Shown one piece after another: positions 17,392 through 26,589 of a stretch of DNA of 64,000 nt. Below the pieces are notes generated by a model, which made no database searches, was not told the DNA's origin, and saw only the letters and a list, made by a program, of their open reading frames with translations. This DNA is from Paenibacillus urinalis (lineage in GTDB: Bacteria; Bacillota; Bacilli; Paenibacillales; Paenibacillaceae). How positions within the stretch are numbered: the first letter of the stretch is position 1; the number at the start of each line of letters is the position of its first letter. The stretch covers positions 4,657,001 through 4,721,000 of the forward strand of contig NZ_CP118108.1 in assembly GCF_028747985.1 (NCBI RefSeq), read 5' to 3'. Both the position numbers and the translations under genes were made by a program.

Positions 17392-17666
17392 TCTATTTTT
17401 TTCTATTAATAATAACTTTTTTCGAACGATATCTGTATGTATTTTGTTCAGCTGACCCATATCAAAAACTTGAATTTTAACGTCATTCTTCAGTCGATCC
17501 AACCACGCATCCTACCCAAATATGCCGATATGCTGCCATGAATCTATGGTTGCACAGATTATTAAACGTTTTCGGTTAATTCTTCCTTCATTTCATTAAT
17601 ATTCGATTACTTTATATGTAAATTAAATTAGAATATCGGCTTTAATGTAATTTTTTCATAAAAATA

Positions 17667-17707
17667 GGATAAAGAGACTTTTATAGTCTATAAAAGTCTC
17701 TTTATCC
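17667..17707 (-). terminator. Long perfect hairpin after binding-protein gene 2
   Basis: A 19-bp perfect stem (arm GGATAAAGAGACTTTTATA) with a 3-nt loop, followed on the minus strand by TATTTTTA. It lies about 30 bp after the gene and probably terminates the lplB-lplC-binding-protein transcript or protects its 3' end. Confidence 0.85.
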
Positions 17708-17735
17708 TTAACAACTGTGCATCTTTTTAGGCAGA

Positions 17736-19439
17736 TTATTCTGTTGCTGCGTTACTTCCGTTCCACAGCTCTACTCTTTGCTTAATCAGCTCAGTATACT
17801 CCGCTTCCATTTCAGTTACGCCAGCTTTGTCCAGCTCAGTCAGCATGGTTTCGTACACAGCATCAAACTTGTCTGGTGTAGTCAAGATCGCTTCTGGGAT
17901 ACGTTTTCTAATAATATCCTGAGATTTCTGGAACGCTACGCTGTAGCTCGATCCGGATGGTACGGCCATATTATAAGCAGCACCCCATGGTTTTACAGGG
18001 AACTCATCCTCTTTAGGGAACAGATCCTTGTAAGTCTCAGCTCCGTATTGCTCCAGCGTTTTCTTGTCTGCTTCAGAGTAGGAAGCGACGATTTGCTCTG
18101 GATAGTTAGCTGTATAGTAGTTATCTGTAGAATCCTTCACGCCGTCACCATAGTGTGGTGCAATGTTCGTGTACAAGTTGATACCTGTTTCTTTCTGGAA
18201 CGGTCCAGCATTGTTGTTCTTCTCATTCAGCACTTCTTCTGGAATAACACGTTGGCCGTTCTCATCTACGTTGTAATGCTCGCCTTCGATACCCCAGTTA
18301 ATCAGAATTTGTCCTTCTTCAGAAGCCAAATAGTCGAAGAACTTAATTGTACGTACCGGATCTGGGTTCGTTGTAGAAATACCTACTCCCCATCCAGATT
18401 GGAATCCTGTATCCTGGAACGTATGATCCAAGATGTCCTCAGACATGGTTACAGGGAAAGTCGCATATGTTTGATCGTATTTGCCTTGTGTTTTGAGAGA
18501 GTTCTCTGCATCCGCATAACCCCACTCTTGGTCAATCAGACCAAGCACACGGCCACTTGCAATTTTGGATTTGTATTGATCTGATTTTTGTACAAAGCTT
18601 TCTTTATCAATCAAACCTTCGTTATACAGCTTGTTCAGCCAACGGAAGTATTCTTTTTCCTCAGGACGTTTAACGTGCAGCATCGCTTCAAAAGTGTCTG
18701 GATTGATGAAATATTCACCGTCGTCATGAGCGCCTGTTGCCCAGAAAGCCGGGTTTGTTACTGTAATTTGAATTCTCCAGTCGTCTGCATCCAATGTCAA
18801 TGGAATCGTAGGTTGTCCATCTGTTGTCGGATGAAGCTTCATGTAGTCCTTCAAAGCTTTCTCGAAATCTTCTGTTGTACGGATTTCAGGGTATCCCAGC
18901 TCTTCAAGTACACGGTGCTGCAGCTTGAATCCACCTGTTGCATCGAAATACTGTTGTCCTACACCTGCATAGGTTGGGAGTACATAAATGGACTCATCTT
19001 CAGTGCTATACTTCAAACGATCCCAGTACTCTCCATACAATGCCTTAATGTTAGGCGCATATTCCTCAATAAGATCTGTCAGGTCGATCAAGGCACCTGC
19101 ATCAACAAGCTTATTGACTTCACCCTTGGCAGAAATGATGTCTGGATACTCACCGCTTGCTGCCATAAGTGCAACCCGGTCTTGTCCTCCACCGGTTACA
19201 GCAAACTCACCATTCAGCGTTACCCCTGTAGCTTCTGTAATTTTCTTACCCACCGCATCTTGCATTTGATTCCAGTTTGGTGAAGCATCTGCACTAAAGA
19301 AATCAAATGTAATTGGTGAAGTATCATTACTTGTATCCTCATATTCACCACTGCCGTTGCTTCCGCCGCCGCATCCTGCCGCCAGAAGAGACATTCCAAG
19401 TAAAGGTACAATTGCAAATTTCGTTGTTTTGCTAGGCAT
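17736..19439 (-). CDS. Extracellular sugar-binding lipoprotein (ABC importer), paralog 2
   Basis: From ATG 19439 (GGGGAGGAA ribosome-binding site) the protein has 567 residues, with lipobox LAAGC at Cys23 and a Gly/Ser linker after it. An in-frame start 18 codons upstream lacks a site. The mature part is closely similar to the protein at 15413-17113 throughout. It lies about 250 bp after the LplC-like permease on the same strand and is the likely cognate receptor of that permease pair. Ligand assignment to beta-glucosides is by context. Confidence 0.9.
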   Translation of the reverse strand: MPSKTTKFAIVPLLGMSLLAAGCGGGSNGSGEYEDTSNDTSPITFDFFSADASPNWNQMQDAVGKKITEATGVTLNGEFAVTGGGQDRVALMAASGEYPDIISAKGEVNKLVDAGALIDLTDLIEEYAPNIKALYGEYWDRLKYSTEDESIYVLPTYAGVGQQYFDATGGFKLQHRVLEELGYPEIRTTEDFEKALKDYMKLHPTTDGQPTIPLTLDADDWRIQITVTNPAFWATGAHDDGEYFINPDTFEAMLHVKRPEEKEYFRWLNKLYNEGLIDKESFVQKSDQYKSKIASGRVLGLIDQEWGYADAENSLKTQGKYDQTYATFPVTMSEDILDHTFQDTGFQSGWGVGISTTNPDPVRTIKFFDYLASEEGQILINWGIEGEHYNVDENGQRVIPEEVLNEKNNNAGPFQKETGINLYTNIAPHYGDGVKDSTDNYYTANYPEQIVASYSEADKKTLEQYGAETYKDLFPKEDEFPVKPWGAAYNMAVPSGSSYSVAFQKSQDIIRKRIPEAILTTPDKFDAVYETMLTELDKAGVTEMEAEYTELIKQRVELWNGSNAATE

Positions 19440-19502
19440 ATCAAAGTTCCTCCCCAATGAATTACGCAATATCTTTTTGATCCAATCCAACAAGTTTTAT
19501 TT

Positions 19503-19588
19503 GTCTCTATCTCTATCTCTATTTTCTCTAATTTTTGATAAAACGGAATCAATTTCATAGCGACTCAAGGTAATTATGAAATTGATTC
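19503..19588 (-). repeat. 13-bp inverted repeat and short tandem repeat between lplC-like and binding-protein genes
   Basis: GAATCAATTTCAT (19546-19558) and its exact complement (19576-19588) can form a stem with a 17-nt loop. Next to it, on the downstream side of the transcript, is a CTCTAT tandem run (about 19504-19521). There is no long T tract, so this looks more like an RNA-processing or attenuating hairpin that lets the binding protein be made in excess over the permeases. That role is inferred. Confidence 0.5.
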
Positions 19589-19686
19589 ACGAATGGTATC
19601 ACTTACGAACTGAATGCTAAGATCCCGATGATCATAGAGTTCATATTGTTCTTTTCTTTACTTCAATCTATCCACATTGAATGGTA

Positions 19687-20595
19687 TTAAGCTTTAACAG
19701 CACCCAGTGTCATACCGCCAACGAAGTACTTTTGAAGGAACGGATAGACCACGAGGATCGGAACAGTTACGACAATAGTGATCGCCATCCGGATGGATTC
19801 CGGCGAAATATTGGCCATCTGCTGCGCCATGTCATTCGCGTTAACTGTTGCCCCGCTGCCTTGCTGCGTACTTTGAAGGACCTTCATCAGCTCGTATTGA
19901 AGCGTCGTGAGCTCCGGCTTCGAACCATTGTACAAGTAAGTATCGAACCAGGAGTTCCACTGTCCAACAGCCAGGAACAATGCGATCGTTGCAAGTACCG
20001 GCTTACAGAGCGGAAGAATAATTTTGTAATAGATTTTGAAGTCATTGGCTCCATCGAGCTTGGCCGATTCTTGAAGCGCATATGGAAGACCATCAATAAA
20101 GGAACGAATAACGAATACATTAAATGCACTGATCAGAGCTGGGAAAATGTAAATCCAGAACGTACCGATCAGGTTAAGGTCTCTCATCAAAATGTATCCT
20201 GGAATCAAACCACCAGAGAAATACATTGTAAGTGCCAGGAACGTAGACACGAATTTTTTCGCTCTAAAGTCAGGGCGAGCGAGTGTGTACGCTACCATGG
20301 ATGAGCTCACGAGCCCAAGCACGGTTCCGACAATTGTTCTTGCCAGGGATACCTGAGCACCTTGGATCAGACCATCATATTGGAATATCGTCTTGTAATT
20401 CTCCAATGTAAATTCACGTGGCCACAAGTAGATTCCGCCGCGAACCGTATCAGATGATTCATTGAGTGAGATCGCCAGTACGTTTAAGAACGGATACAGC
20501 GTCACTATAAGAATCAGACCCATAACAACATAGTTGGCTACGTCAAAAATCTTCTCAGAAGTTGTGGCGTTAAATGCTTTGTTAGCTTTAGACAC
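19687..20595 (-). CDS. ABC sugar transporter permease, LplC/MalG-like
   Basis: A 302-residue permease with six membrane helices and the EAA loop (ESAKLDGANDFKIYYKIILPLCKP) near residue 195. It ends in the QKYFVGGMTLGAVKA tail typical of LplC-like carbohydrate permeases. It starts 16 bp after the LplB-like gene and forms a heterodimer with it. No ATPase gene is nearby; a shared MsmX-type ATPase elsewhere usually serves such systems. Confidence 0.92.
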   Translation of the reverse strand: MSKANKAFNATTSEKIFDVANYVVMGLILIVTLYPFLNVLAISLNESSDTVRGGIYLWPREFTLENYKTIFQYDGLIQGAQVSLARTIVGTVLGLVSSSMVAYTLARPDFRAKKFVSTFLALTMYFSGGLIPGYILMRDLNLIGTFWIYIFPALISAFNVFVIRSFIDGLPYALQESAKLDGANDFKIYYKIILPLCKPVLATIALFLAVGQWNSWFDTYLYNGSKPELTTLQYELMKVLQSTQQGSGATVNANDMAQQMANISPESIRMAITIVVTVPILVVYPFLQKYFVGGMTLGAVKA

Positions 20596-20611
20596 GCTTC
20601 CTTCCCCCTTT

Positions 20612-21595
20612 CTACATGATGCTCTCTTTAGTGAATTTCTTGAAGAGACCGTTTGCAGTGAACAACAGGATTACGCTGACCACAGAGTTGAATATACCTA
20701 TTGCCGTACCGTATGAGTACCTGCCCATCTGCAAACCGTAATTCAGAGCATAGAGATCGAGTACTTCCGAGTAGTCCGTTACCAAGCTGTTTCCTAGCAA
20801 GAATTGTTTCTCGTATCCAATACTGATCAAGTGACCGATCTGCATGATGAACAATACAGAAATTGTAGAACGGATACCCGGCAATGTGATATGCCACATT
20901 TGTCTCCAGCGGCTTGCACCATCGACCCGGGAAGCTTCATACAGCTCCTGATCGATACCTGTAATCGCTGCCAGATAAATGATCGCGTTCCATCCCATTT
21001 CCTTCCACAAGTCGGAAGCGGTTACAATGTACCAAAATAGGTTACCTTGCGCCATAAACTGAATCGGCTCATCAACAATATTTAGTGCGACCAAGATATC
21101 ATTGATAATACCGCCGTCTGTGGACAGCATTTTCGTTACAATCCCGGCTACAACAACCCAGGATACAAAGTGAGGCAAGTATGATACCGTTTGCACGGTT
21201 CTCTTGAAAAATTTGCCGCGCAGCTCATTGAGTAGGATAGCGAAGAAGATCGGGAATACGAAACCGACAACTAGTCCCATCAAACTCATGGCCAATGTAT
21301 TTCTGAGTACAAGGTAGAATCGATCGTCAGTGAACAACTCGACGAAATGTTTGAAGCCTACCCAATCCTGTTCAAAAAAGCCTCTTGCTGGCTTAAAGTC
21401 TTGAAATGCCATGGTCCATCCCCATAGCGGCAGGTAGTTGAATACGAACACCCATGCAACGAAAGGCATAGACATCAGCAGCAAATACTTTTGGTCTTTC
21501 ACGGTTTTCCAAAAGTTATTAGGCCCTTTCCGCTTCGCTTTCGTAGCGGGTGTCTCCTTGGAATCCGTGGAAGTGGGCTGTGTTAGCGTTTCCAT
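20612..21595 (-). CDS. ABC sugar transporter permease, LplB/MalF-like
   Basis: A 327-residue permease with six membrane helices, a cytoplasmic N-terminus of about 40 residues rich in Thr/Lys, and the EAA motif in YEASRVDGASRWRQMWHITLPG. It matches LplB-type permeases of lipoprotein-dependent oligosaccharide importers. It is the first gene of the importer, 210 bp after the YesN-like regulator on the same strand. That gap holds an ACGTTTTC operator at 21771-21784. Confidence 0.92.
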   Translation of the reverse strand: METLTQPTSTDSKETPATKAKRKGPNNFWKTVKDQKYLLLMSMPFVAWVFVFNYLPLWGWTMAFQDFKPARGFFEQDWVGFKHFVELFTDDRFYLVLRNTLAMSLMGLVVGFVFPIFFAILLNELRGKFFKRTVQTVSYLPHFVSWVVVAGIVTKMLSTDGGIINDILVALNIVDEPIQFMAQGNLFWYIVTASDLWKEMGWNAIIYLAAITGIDQELYEASRVDGASRWRQMWHITLPGIRSTISVLFIMQIGHLISIGYEKQFLLGNSLVTDYSEVLDLYALNYGLQMGRYSYGTAIGIFNSVVSVILLFTANGLFKKFTKESIM

Positions 21596-21770
21596 GAAAT
21601 GACCCCTCCTCTGTTTGATAACTTAATGATACTCCAACATTTTGAAGAGAAATACCCAATGGATTTAATATAATTTCATATAAAAATTAGAGATGTGTCG
21701 TCGAATGGTCATATAAAATGTCTAAAAATGAGGGTATTCAAATGAGCTGTTTGAACTACCGTATTTTGTG

Positions 21771-21784
21771 CAAAAACGTTTTCT
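21771..21784. promoter_or_regulatory. ACGTTTTC operator upstream of the LplB-like gene
   Basis: CAAAAACGTTTTCT shares the AAACGTTTTC core with the sites before bgl (15202) and binding-protein gene 1 (17317, 17562). A CG-centred near-palindrome of this form is typical of LacI-family regulators. No such regulator gene is in the window. Confidence 0.5.
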
Positions 21785-21804
21785 GTTTTCATGAAAAGAG
21801 CCGT

Positions 21805-23343
21805 CTAGCTTTGATCCCTGGATTGCTCCCGGTAAGTAGACGGTGATACACCAACATACTTTTTAAATTTGCTATGAAAATAATCTACGTTCGCATATCC
21901 AATGGTAGCAGACACTTGATGGACCTTAAGACCCTCTGACAGCAGCTCCTTCGCCCGCTCCATGCGAACTTTGTCGACAAATACGTTAAATGATTCCCCC
22001 GTGTAATTCTTGAACAGCTTGCCTAGATAGCTGCTATTGTAATTGAAGACTTCGGCAAGCACTTCGAGCTTGAGGTGATCGCCAGGATTCCGTTTAATAA
22101 AATCGATCATTTGCTTAATTACGGTATCCTTGCTGTTGCCGCCCAGCTGGGAAATGACTTTTACAAATTGAATATTCAAAGTCTCTAATAGATCGTATAA
22201 CGTTGGCAGCCGATATAACGCCGCCAGCATGGCTGTATGCTCCGTCGCGATGCTTTTGGCTTCTTCATGATTCAAGGACAACTTATTTAGAGCCAAAGCA
22301 GCTATTTGTGCCGTTACTTTTTTGATGTCCCCTTCGCTGAAACGGTTCCTAGTTACGATCTCTTCTATCTCAGACAATACCCGCGTAAGTAGGTCCTTAC
22401 TTCTAATGTCCAGTGCATAATACAGCTTATCAGCCAATTCATGTTCATTCATCGTAACTGCTTGTTCAGCTTTATCATCCGGCTCATGCACATCGGAGGC
22501 GAGCAATATACTTCTATCCTTTGCGAAGAATCGCCGCTCTATAGTAATTAATGCCTCACGGTAAGAATGTTCAAGCTCCCGGGAACGCTCGACAGGACGG
22601 CCTGCAGCAATATATATCATGGCAGCGTAGCGTTTGAGTACCGTTACGATCCCTTCATATAAACGACGGGCATCCTCTTTGGACAACACCGGCTCCCGGA
22701 GCAATATCCCGACATATTTTCCTGCATTAAATACGACTCCGCGCTGTGAAGCATTCAGCATCTCTGCCACTTCCCGTTTCACTTCGGTTAGGAATAAAGT
22801 GGAATCGTCATATAGCTCGAGGAGAAGTACTTGATAGCTTGGAGAATATAGCCCCCATTCCTTCAGCTGCTCATCCTCCCAGACCTGTCCGTCAAAGATA
22901 ATGGACTCGATGAGATGCTCTCTGTAAAACAGCTCTTCGTTTGAGCTCCGCTGCTTGATCTTCTCCTCTTTGTCCAGCATTTTCTTGATTCGTTCCAGTT
23001 CTTCCATCATTTCTTCTTCGTCGACTGGCTTAAGCAAATAGCCATCTACACCAAAGCTGATTGCCTTCTTGGCATAATCAAAATCCGCATGACCGCTTAA
23101 GATGAGAAAATGTCCTTTTTTCCCTTCCTTAAACAGCAGTTCTATCACTTCAAGACCTGTCATTCCAGGCATTCGAATATCAAGTATCATCAGATCCGGC
23201 TGTAGCTCATGATATTTCTCCACAGCTTCTCGTCCGTTAGAAGCCGTATCAATGACTTCATAACCCTGTGCTTCCCAATCAATGATCGTCTTCAGTCCTT
23301 CTCTGATCATCGGTTCGTCATCTACAAGTATTACGCTATACAT
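21805..23343 (-). CDS. YesN-like response regulator with AraC-type DNA-binding domain
   Basis: A 512-residue protein. The receiver domain at about 1-120 has phospho-acceptor Asp55 (MILDIRMPG) and the conserved Lys in LLKPV. A central linker region is followed by a double helix-turn-helix AraC domain at about 405-508 (NYNSSYLGKLFKNYTGESFNVF...IGYANVDYFHSKFKKYVGVSP). It overlaps the kinase gene by 8 bp, so the two form a coupled pair. By position it probably activates the adjacent sugar importer. Confidence 0.93.
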   Translation of the reverse strand: MYSVILVDDEPMIREGLKTIIDWEAQGYEVIDTASNGREAVEKYHELQPDLMILDIRMPGMTGLEVIELLFKEGKKGHFLILSGHADFDYAKKAISFGVDGYLLKPVDEEEMMEELERIKKMLDKEEKIKQRSSNEELFYREHLIESIIFDGQVWEDEQLKEWGLYSPSYQVLLLELYDDSTLFLTEVKREVAEMLNASQRGVVFNAGKYVGILLREPVLSKEDARRLYEGIVTVLKRYAAMIYIAAGRPVERSRELEHSYREALITIERRFFAKDRSILLASDVHEPDDKAEQAVTMNEHELADKLYYALDIRSKDLLTRVLSEIEEIVTRNRFSEGDIKKVTAQIAALALNKLSLNHEEAKSIATEHTAMLAALYRLPTLYDLLETLNIQFVKVISQLGGNSKDTVIKQMIDFIKRNPGDHLKLEVLAEVFNYNSSYLGKLFKNYTGESFNVFVDKVRMERAKELLSEGLKVHQVSATIGYANVDYFHSKFKKYVGVSPSTYREQSRDQS

Positions 23344-25138
23344 TCAGGCTGCCTCCTTTGGGAACAGTAAAATAAATTTCTGTACCTACACCATATTCAC
23401 TATGAATATTTAATCCGTGCTCTTCGCCATAAGACAATGTCAATCGCTGATGAACATTTCTTAGGCCAATCCGGCTCTTTTCTTCCTCATCCGGACCGGC
23501 AATGGAAGCTAGCACTTCCGCTAGCCGTTCCTCGGTTATGCCGACGCCATTATCTTTTACGCATATCTTAAGCAGCTTCTCGTCCATATTCTGAATCTCG
23601 ACCTCAACCTTAACGCCCTCTTCCTGATTCTCAAGCCCGTGTACAATCGCATTCTCAACGAGAGGCTGGATGATCAGCGGAGGGATGTATATTTTATCAG
23701 CAGACTTGTCCAGCCGCAATTCGAAATTCAGGCGATCTTCATAACGGAATTTCTGAATCTGCAGATAAGATTGGACAATCTCCATCTCGGCCTTGACCGT
23801 TGTATGTCCACTGCCGATCTCCAAGTTCTTGCGCATCAGCTTCCCAAGCAGCCGAACGATATTCGCGATTTCGACCTCACCTTTAATATGGGCTTTCATC
23901 CGAATGGACTCCAGCGCATTAAAGAGAAAATGCGGATTGATCTGGCTTGCCATCATTTTGAGCTTGATTTCCTTCTGGGCGATCTCGAGCCGGTTGTTCT
24001 GCTCGCTGGTCTCCACGACTTGAGTCATCAATTGATTAATGCTCGACACCATGGAATTAAATTGACGTGACAGCTGACCTATCTCATCGTTCCCATCAAT
24101 ATTGGATACGACTTTCAAATTCCCGAGGGCGACCCGGTTGATCTGGCGGCTTAATCCAAGCATACGCTTTGTCGTTAAGAACGAAATAACGTAGACAAAT
24201 ACCAGTGCTACCAGCAGCACCAAACCGATAAAGAGCATGCCGATCAAGCTGATCTTATTCGCATCATTAACAATGCTCTTGTTGGAGAAGACCGATACAA
24301 TTTGAAATCCATTCATGCTCGATGCCGGCAGCAGCTCATCAACAATAATTTTGGAGGGCTCATTCTTGACATCTGTATCAATAATTCCCGTCTTTTGACT
24401 GTTAAGATCCACTTCGATATCCAAACTGTCGAAGGTTTGTCCGACCAAGCTTATATCTTTGGCTGCAACAATATATCCCTGACTGTCAACAATCATCGTG
24501 TCAAAGGGTTCCTGACTTAATATGTTGTTGATCTCATAACGATTAATCAGTACCATCAGCACACCCTGACTTTGATATTCAGGAAAATGCACCCTTCTGA
24601 CCAGCGCCAGGGCATCCGCCGGATTATCCGGAGTCGAAGGTACATAGAACCAGCCGATACTTCTGGCATGAACGGCTTGATTAAACCACTGGGTATCCTC
24701 AATTTGATCCGTCACCGGGATAAACTCCAGATTGTTCACGAGGGTCGGATTATAAGTGAAGAATCGAATCGCAGACAGCTCTCGGTACTGCTGAAGATAC
24801 TCATTGAACAGATCAAAGGCATGGTAAGTCTTCGTCAGCTCAAGAATGCTCGAGTATTCCGTATTCACAACGGTCTCCAGCTCCTTGTTGAACAGCAGGA
24901 GATTAGATATATCTGTCGGCACCCTGAGAAATGTGGAGGCCTGATTCTTAATCCGGTCTACGTTGTTTCGAGCTTGCTCTATTGCCTGATCCATCGCCTG
25001 CTGTCGAAAATAATAAGTCACCCCTATGCCGATAATCAGCACAGGAATCATGACGACAAGAACGTAACTCATCAGAAGCTTGTGCTTCAGCTTCGTATTA
25101 TTGTTAAGCCGTACAAGCCATGACAGCAAAGGATTCAC
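23336..25138 (-). CDS. YesM-like sensor histidine kinase
   Basis: A 600-residue membrane kinase. Membrane helices lie at about 21-43 and 297-321, flanking an extracellular sensor of about 250 residues, then a HAMP segment (about 322-375). The His_kinase domain has His403 in NPHFLFN, and the HATPase follows. A GTG at 25138 starts the frame given, but the AGGGGTG motif is better spaced for the TTG at 25129. A cre site lies directly upstream. It probably senses an extracellular sugar or the loaded binding protein and signals to the YesN-like partner. Confidence 0.92.
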   Translation of the reverse strand: MNPLLSWLVRLNNNTKLKHKLLMSYVLVVMIPVLIIGIGVTYYFRQQAMDQAIEQARNNVDRIKNQASTFLRVPTDISNLLLFNKELETVVNTEYSSILELTKTYHAFDLFNEYLQQYRELSAIRFFTYNPTLVNNLEFIPVTDQIEDTQWFNQAVHARSIGWFYVPSTPDNPADALALVRRVHFPEYQSQGVLMVLINRYEINNILSQEPFDTMIVDSQGYIVAAKDISLVGQTFDSLDIEVDLNSQKTGIIDTDVKNEPSKIIVDELLPASSMNGFQIVSVFSNKSIVNDANKISLIGMLFIGLVLLVALVFVYVISFLTTKRMLGLSRQINRVALGNLKVVSNIDGNDEIGQLSRQFNSMVSSINQLMTQVVETSEQNNRLEIAQKEIKLKMMASQINPHFLFNALESIRMKAHIKGEVEIANIVRLLGKLMRKNLEIGSGHTTVKAEMEIVQSYLQIQKFRYEDRLNFELRLDKSADKIYIPPLIIQPLVENAIVHGLENQEEGVKVEVEIQNMDEKLLKICVKDNGVGITEERLAEVLASIAGPDEEEKSRIGLRNVHQRLTLSYGEEHGLNIHSEYGVGTEIYFTVPKGGSLNV

Positions 25139-25150
25139 CCCTATATCTAT

Positions 25151-25214
25151 TCTAAGCGCTTACACAAAAGAGAGATTGCTTCACCTATCATATCACAAAA
25201 TGACGACGTGCAAA
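25151..25214 (-). promoter_or_regulatory. yesM-like promoter and cre site
   Basis: TTTGCA (25214-25209), 16-bp spacer and TATGAT (25192-25187) on the minus strand. Downstream of it, TGTAAGCGCTTAGA (minus strand, 25164-25151) matches the cre consensus at all but one position. It lies between promoter and start codon, where CcpA can act as a roadblock. Confidence 0.65.
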
Positions 25215-25345
25215 GTGACTAGTTTCGACATAAAACAACAATTACTACTGGTTCTGTCTTCCCGGTGAGACGAGTAGTATATAAAGATCAATTCCTGCTC
25301 TGAGCCCGTATTCACACATCCCAAGTGACTTAAGGAGGACATGCC

Positions 25346-26143
25346 GTGGATATTTTATCTTCCATTATTATGGGGATTATTGAAGGCCTGACTGAATTCT
25401 TACCTGTGTCTTCAACCGGACATATGATCCTGACTGCTCACTTGCTTGGCTTATCTACCGATGAGGAAAGTGTAAAAACCTTCGAGGTTGTTGTCCAGCT
25501 TGGTGCAGTGCTTGCCGTTGTCGTATTATATTGGCATACTTTTATTGGTTTATTCAAAATCAAACCGTTAGACCGCACGGTTCCGCGGTTGAACCTGCTC
25601 CATATTTTCCTCGCGATGGTGCCTGCTGGAGTTGCCGCCGTGCTGCTGCGCGATGTCATCAAAGCGTACTTGTTCGGACCCGAAACGGTCGTTTACAGCC
25701 TGGTTGCCGGGGGCCTGCTGATGATCGCTGCTGAGAAATGGCACAAGAAGCCCACAGCGGTTACGATTGACGATATTACTTATAAGCAGGCATTCACGAT
25801 CGGATTATTTCAGATCCTCGCATTATGGCCCGGTTTCTCGAGATCCGGTTCAACGATATCCGGCGGGCTGTTAGCCAGAGTCAGCCATACAGCAGCTGCA
25901 GAGTTCACCTTTCTCGTCTCCGTACCGATCATGTTTGCTGCAACTCTATTAGATCTCATGAAGAGCGCATCCTACTTGTCTGTCAGCGATATCCCTTATT
26001 TTGCAGCCGGACTGATTACCTCTTTCGCTGTGGGCATGCTCGCTATAAGAACCTTTCTTCATTTATTAAAAAGACTCAAGCTGTCGACCTTTGCCTATTA
26101 TCGCTTCGGACTTGCTCTGGTCATCTTTGTTTTCGTTCTGTAA
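25346..26143 (+). CDS. uppP: Undecaprenyl-diphosphatase
   Basis: A 265-residue membrane protein (BacA family) with about seven to eight helices. Both family signatures are present: [14 protein letters not shown] near residue 14 and [14 protein letters not shown] near residue 162. It dephosphorylates undecaprenyl pyrophosphate to recycle the cell-wall lipid carrier and gives some bacitracin resistance. The start is a GTG with AGGAGG 7 nt upstream; an out-of-frame ATG overlaps. Monocistronic. Confidence 0.95.
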   Translation: MDILSSIIMGIIEGLTEFLPVSSTGHMILTAHLLGLSTDEESVKTFEVVVQLGAVLAVVVLYWHTFIGLFKIKPLDRTVPRLNLLHIFLAMVPAGVAAVLLRDVIKAYLFGPETVVYSLVAGGLLMIAAEKWHKKPTAVTIDDITYKQAFTIGLFQILALWPGFSRSGSTISGGLLARVSHTAAAEFTFLVSVPIMFAATLLDLMKSASYLSVSDIPYFAAGLITSFAVGMLAIRTFLHLLKRLKLSTFAYYRFGLALVIFVFVL

Positions 26144-26185
26144 AAAAAGCCCTCCCTGCTGTTCGATCACACAGCAGGGAGGGCT
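26142..26185. terminator. Bidirectional terminator between uppP and thioredoxin gene
   Basis: Perfect 14-bp stem (AGCCCTCCCTGCTG and complement) with a 10-nt loop between convergent genes. The minus-strand transcript is followed by seven T residues; the plus side has only CTTCAT. Confidence 0.9.
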
Positions 26186-26211
26186 CTTCATCGGGTACGA
26201 AATCGACTATT

Positions 26212-26538
26212 TTACTGCTTGGATTCTAGTGTTTCAAGATATTCCGACACCTGAGCAGGAGTCTTTGCCCATTTACTATGCAGATGAGCAATCTTCTCTC
26301 CGTTCTTGAATACGAGCAGGCTTGGAATACCCCGGACCTGGTTCTCGTCGGCCACCGGCATAAGCTTCTCTGCATCTATAGCGTAGAACTCTTTATCTTG
26401 ATGCTGGTCGATGACATCGCCAATAAACCGGTCCATATTTTTACAATCCGGGCACCATGTCGTATCAAATTTGATGACGGTCAGCTTATCTCCTTGAATA
26501 AGCTCTCTGTATTGTTCTTCTGTTTGTATTCTCTCCAT
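26212..26538 (-). CDS. Thioredoxin-family protein
   Basis: A 108-residue protein with a thioredoxin fold. The active site is WCPDC at about 28-32, a variant of the usual WCGPC, and the cis-proline segment is RGIPSLLVF. No signal peptide, so it is cytoplasmic. It probably acts as a thiol-disulfide reductase in redox homeostasis; the partner is unknown. The gene stands alone with its own terminator. Confidence 0.9.
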   Translation of the reverse strand: MERIQTEEQYRELIQGDKLTVIKFDTTWCPDCKNMDRFIGDVIDQHQDKEFYAIDAEKLMPVADENQVRGIPSLLVFKNGEKIAHLHSKWAKTPAQVSEYLETLESKQ

Positions 26539-26589
26539 TTTGCAAATTCCTCTCTTATGGTTCTCGTTATATAATATATCAGCTGACCC

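Larger units (their letters stand above)
17114..17735. other. 622-bp intergenic region between the two binding-protein genes
   Basis: It contains the binding-protein-1 promoter (17363-17391), a leader of about 240 nt, and a cre-like site at 17341-17354. ACGTTTTC operators lie at 17317-17330 and 17562-17575, and an AAGCGCTT half-palindrome at 17222-17229. The terminator of binding-protein gene 2 is at 17667-17707. I see no coding frame in it. The long leader is AT-rich and shows no riboswitch I recognise. Confidence 0.6.

Noticed and set aside
18588..19283. Plus-strand open frame opposite binding-protein gene 2
   Set aside because: Mirror of a conserved coding frame, with low-quality composition and no start signal; the lipoprotein on the minus strand explains the sequence fully.
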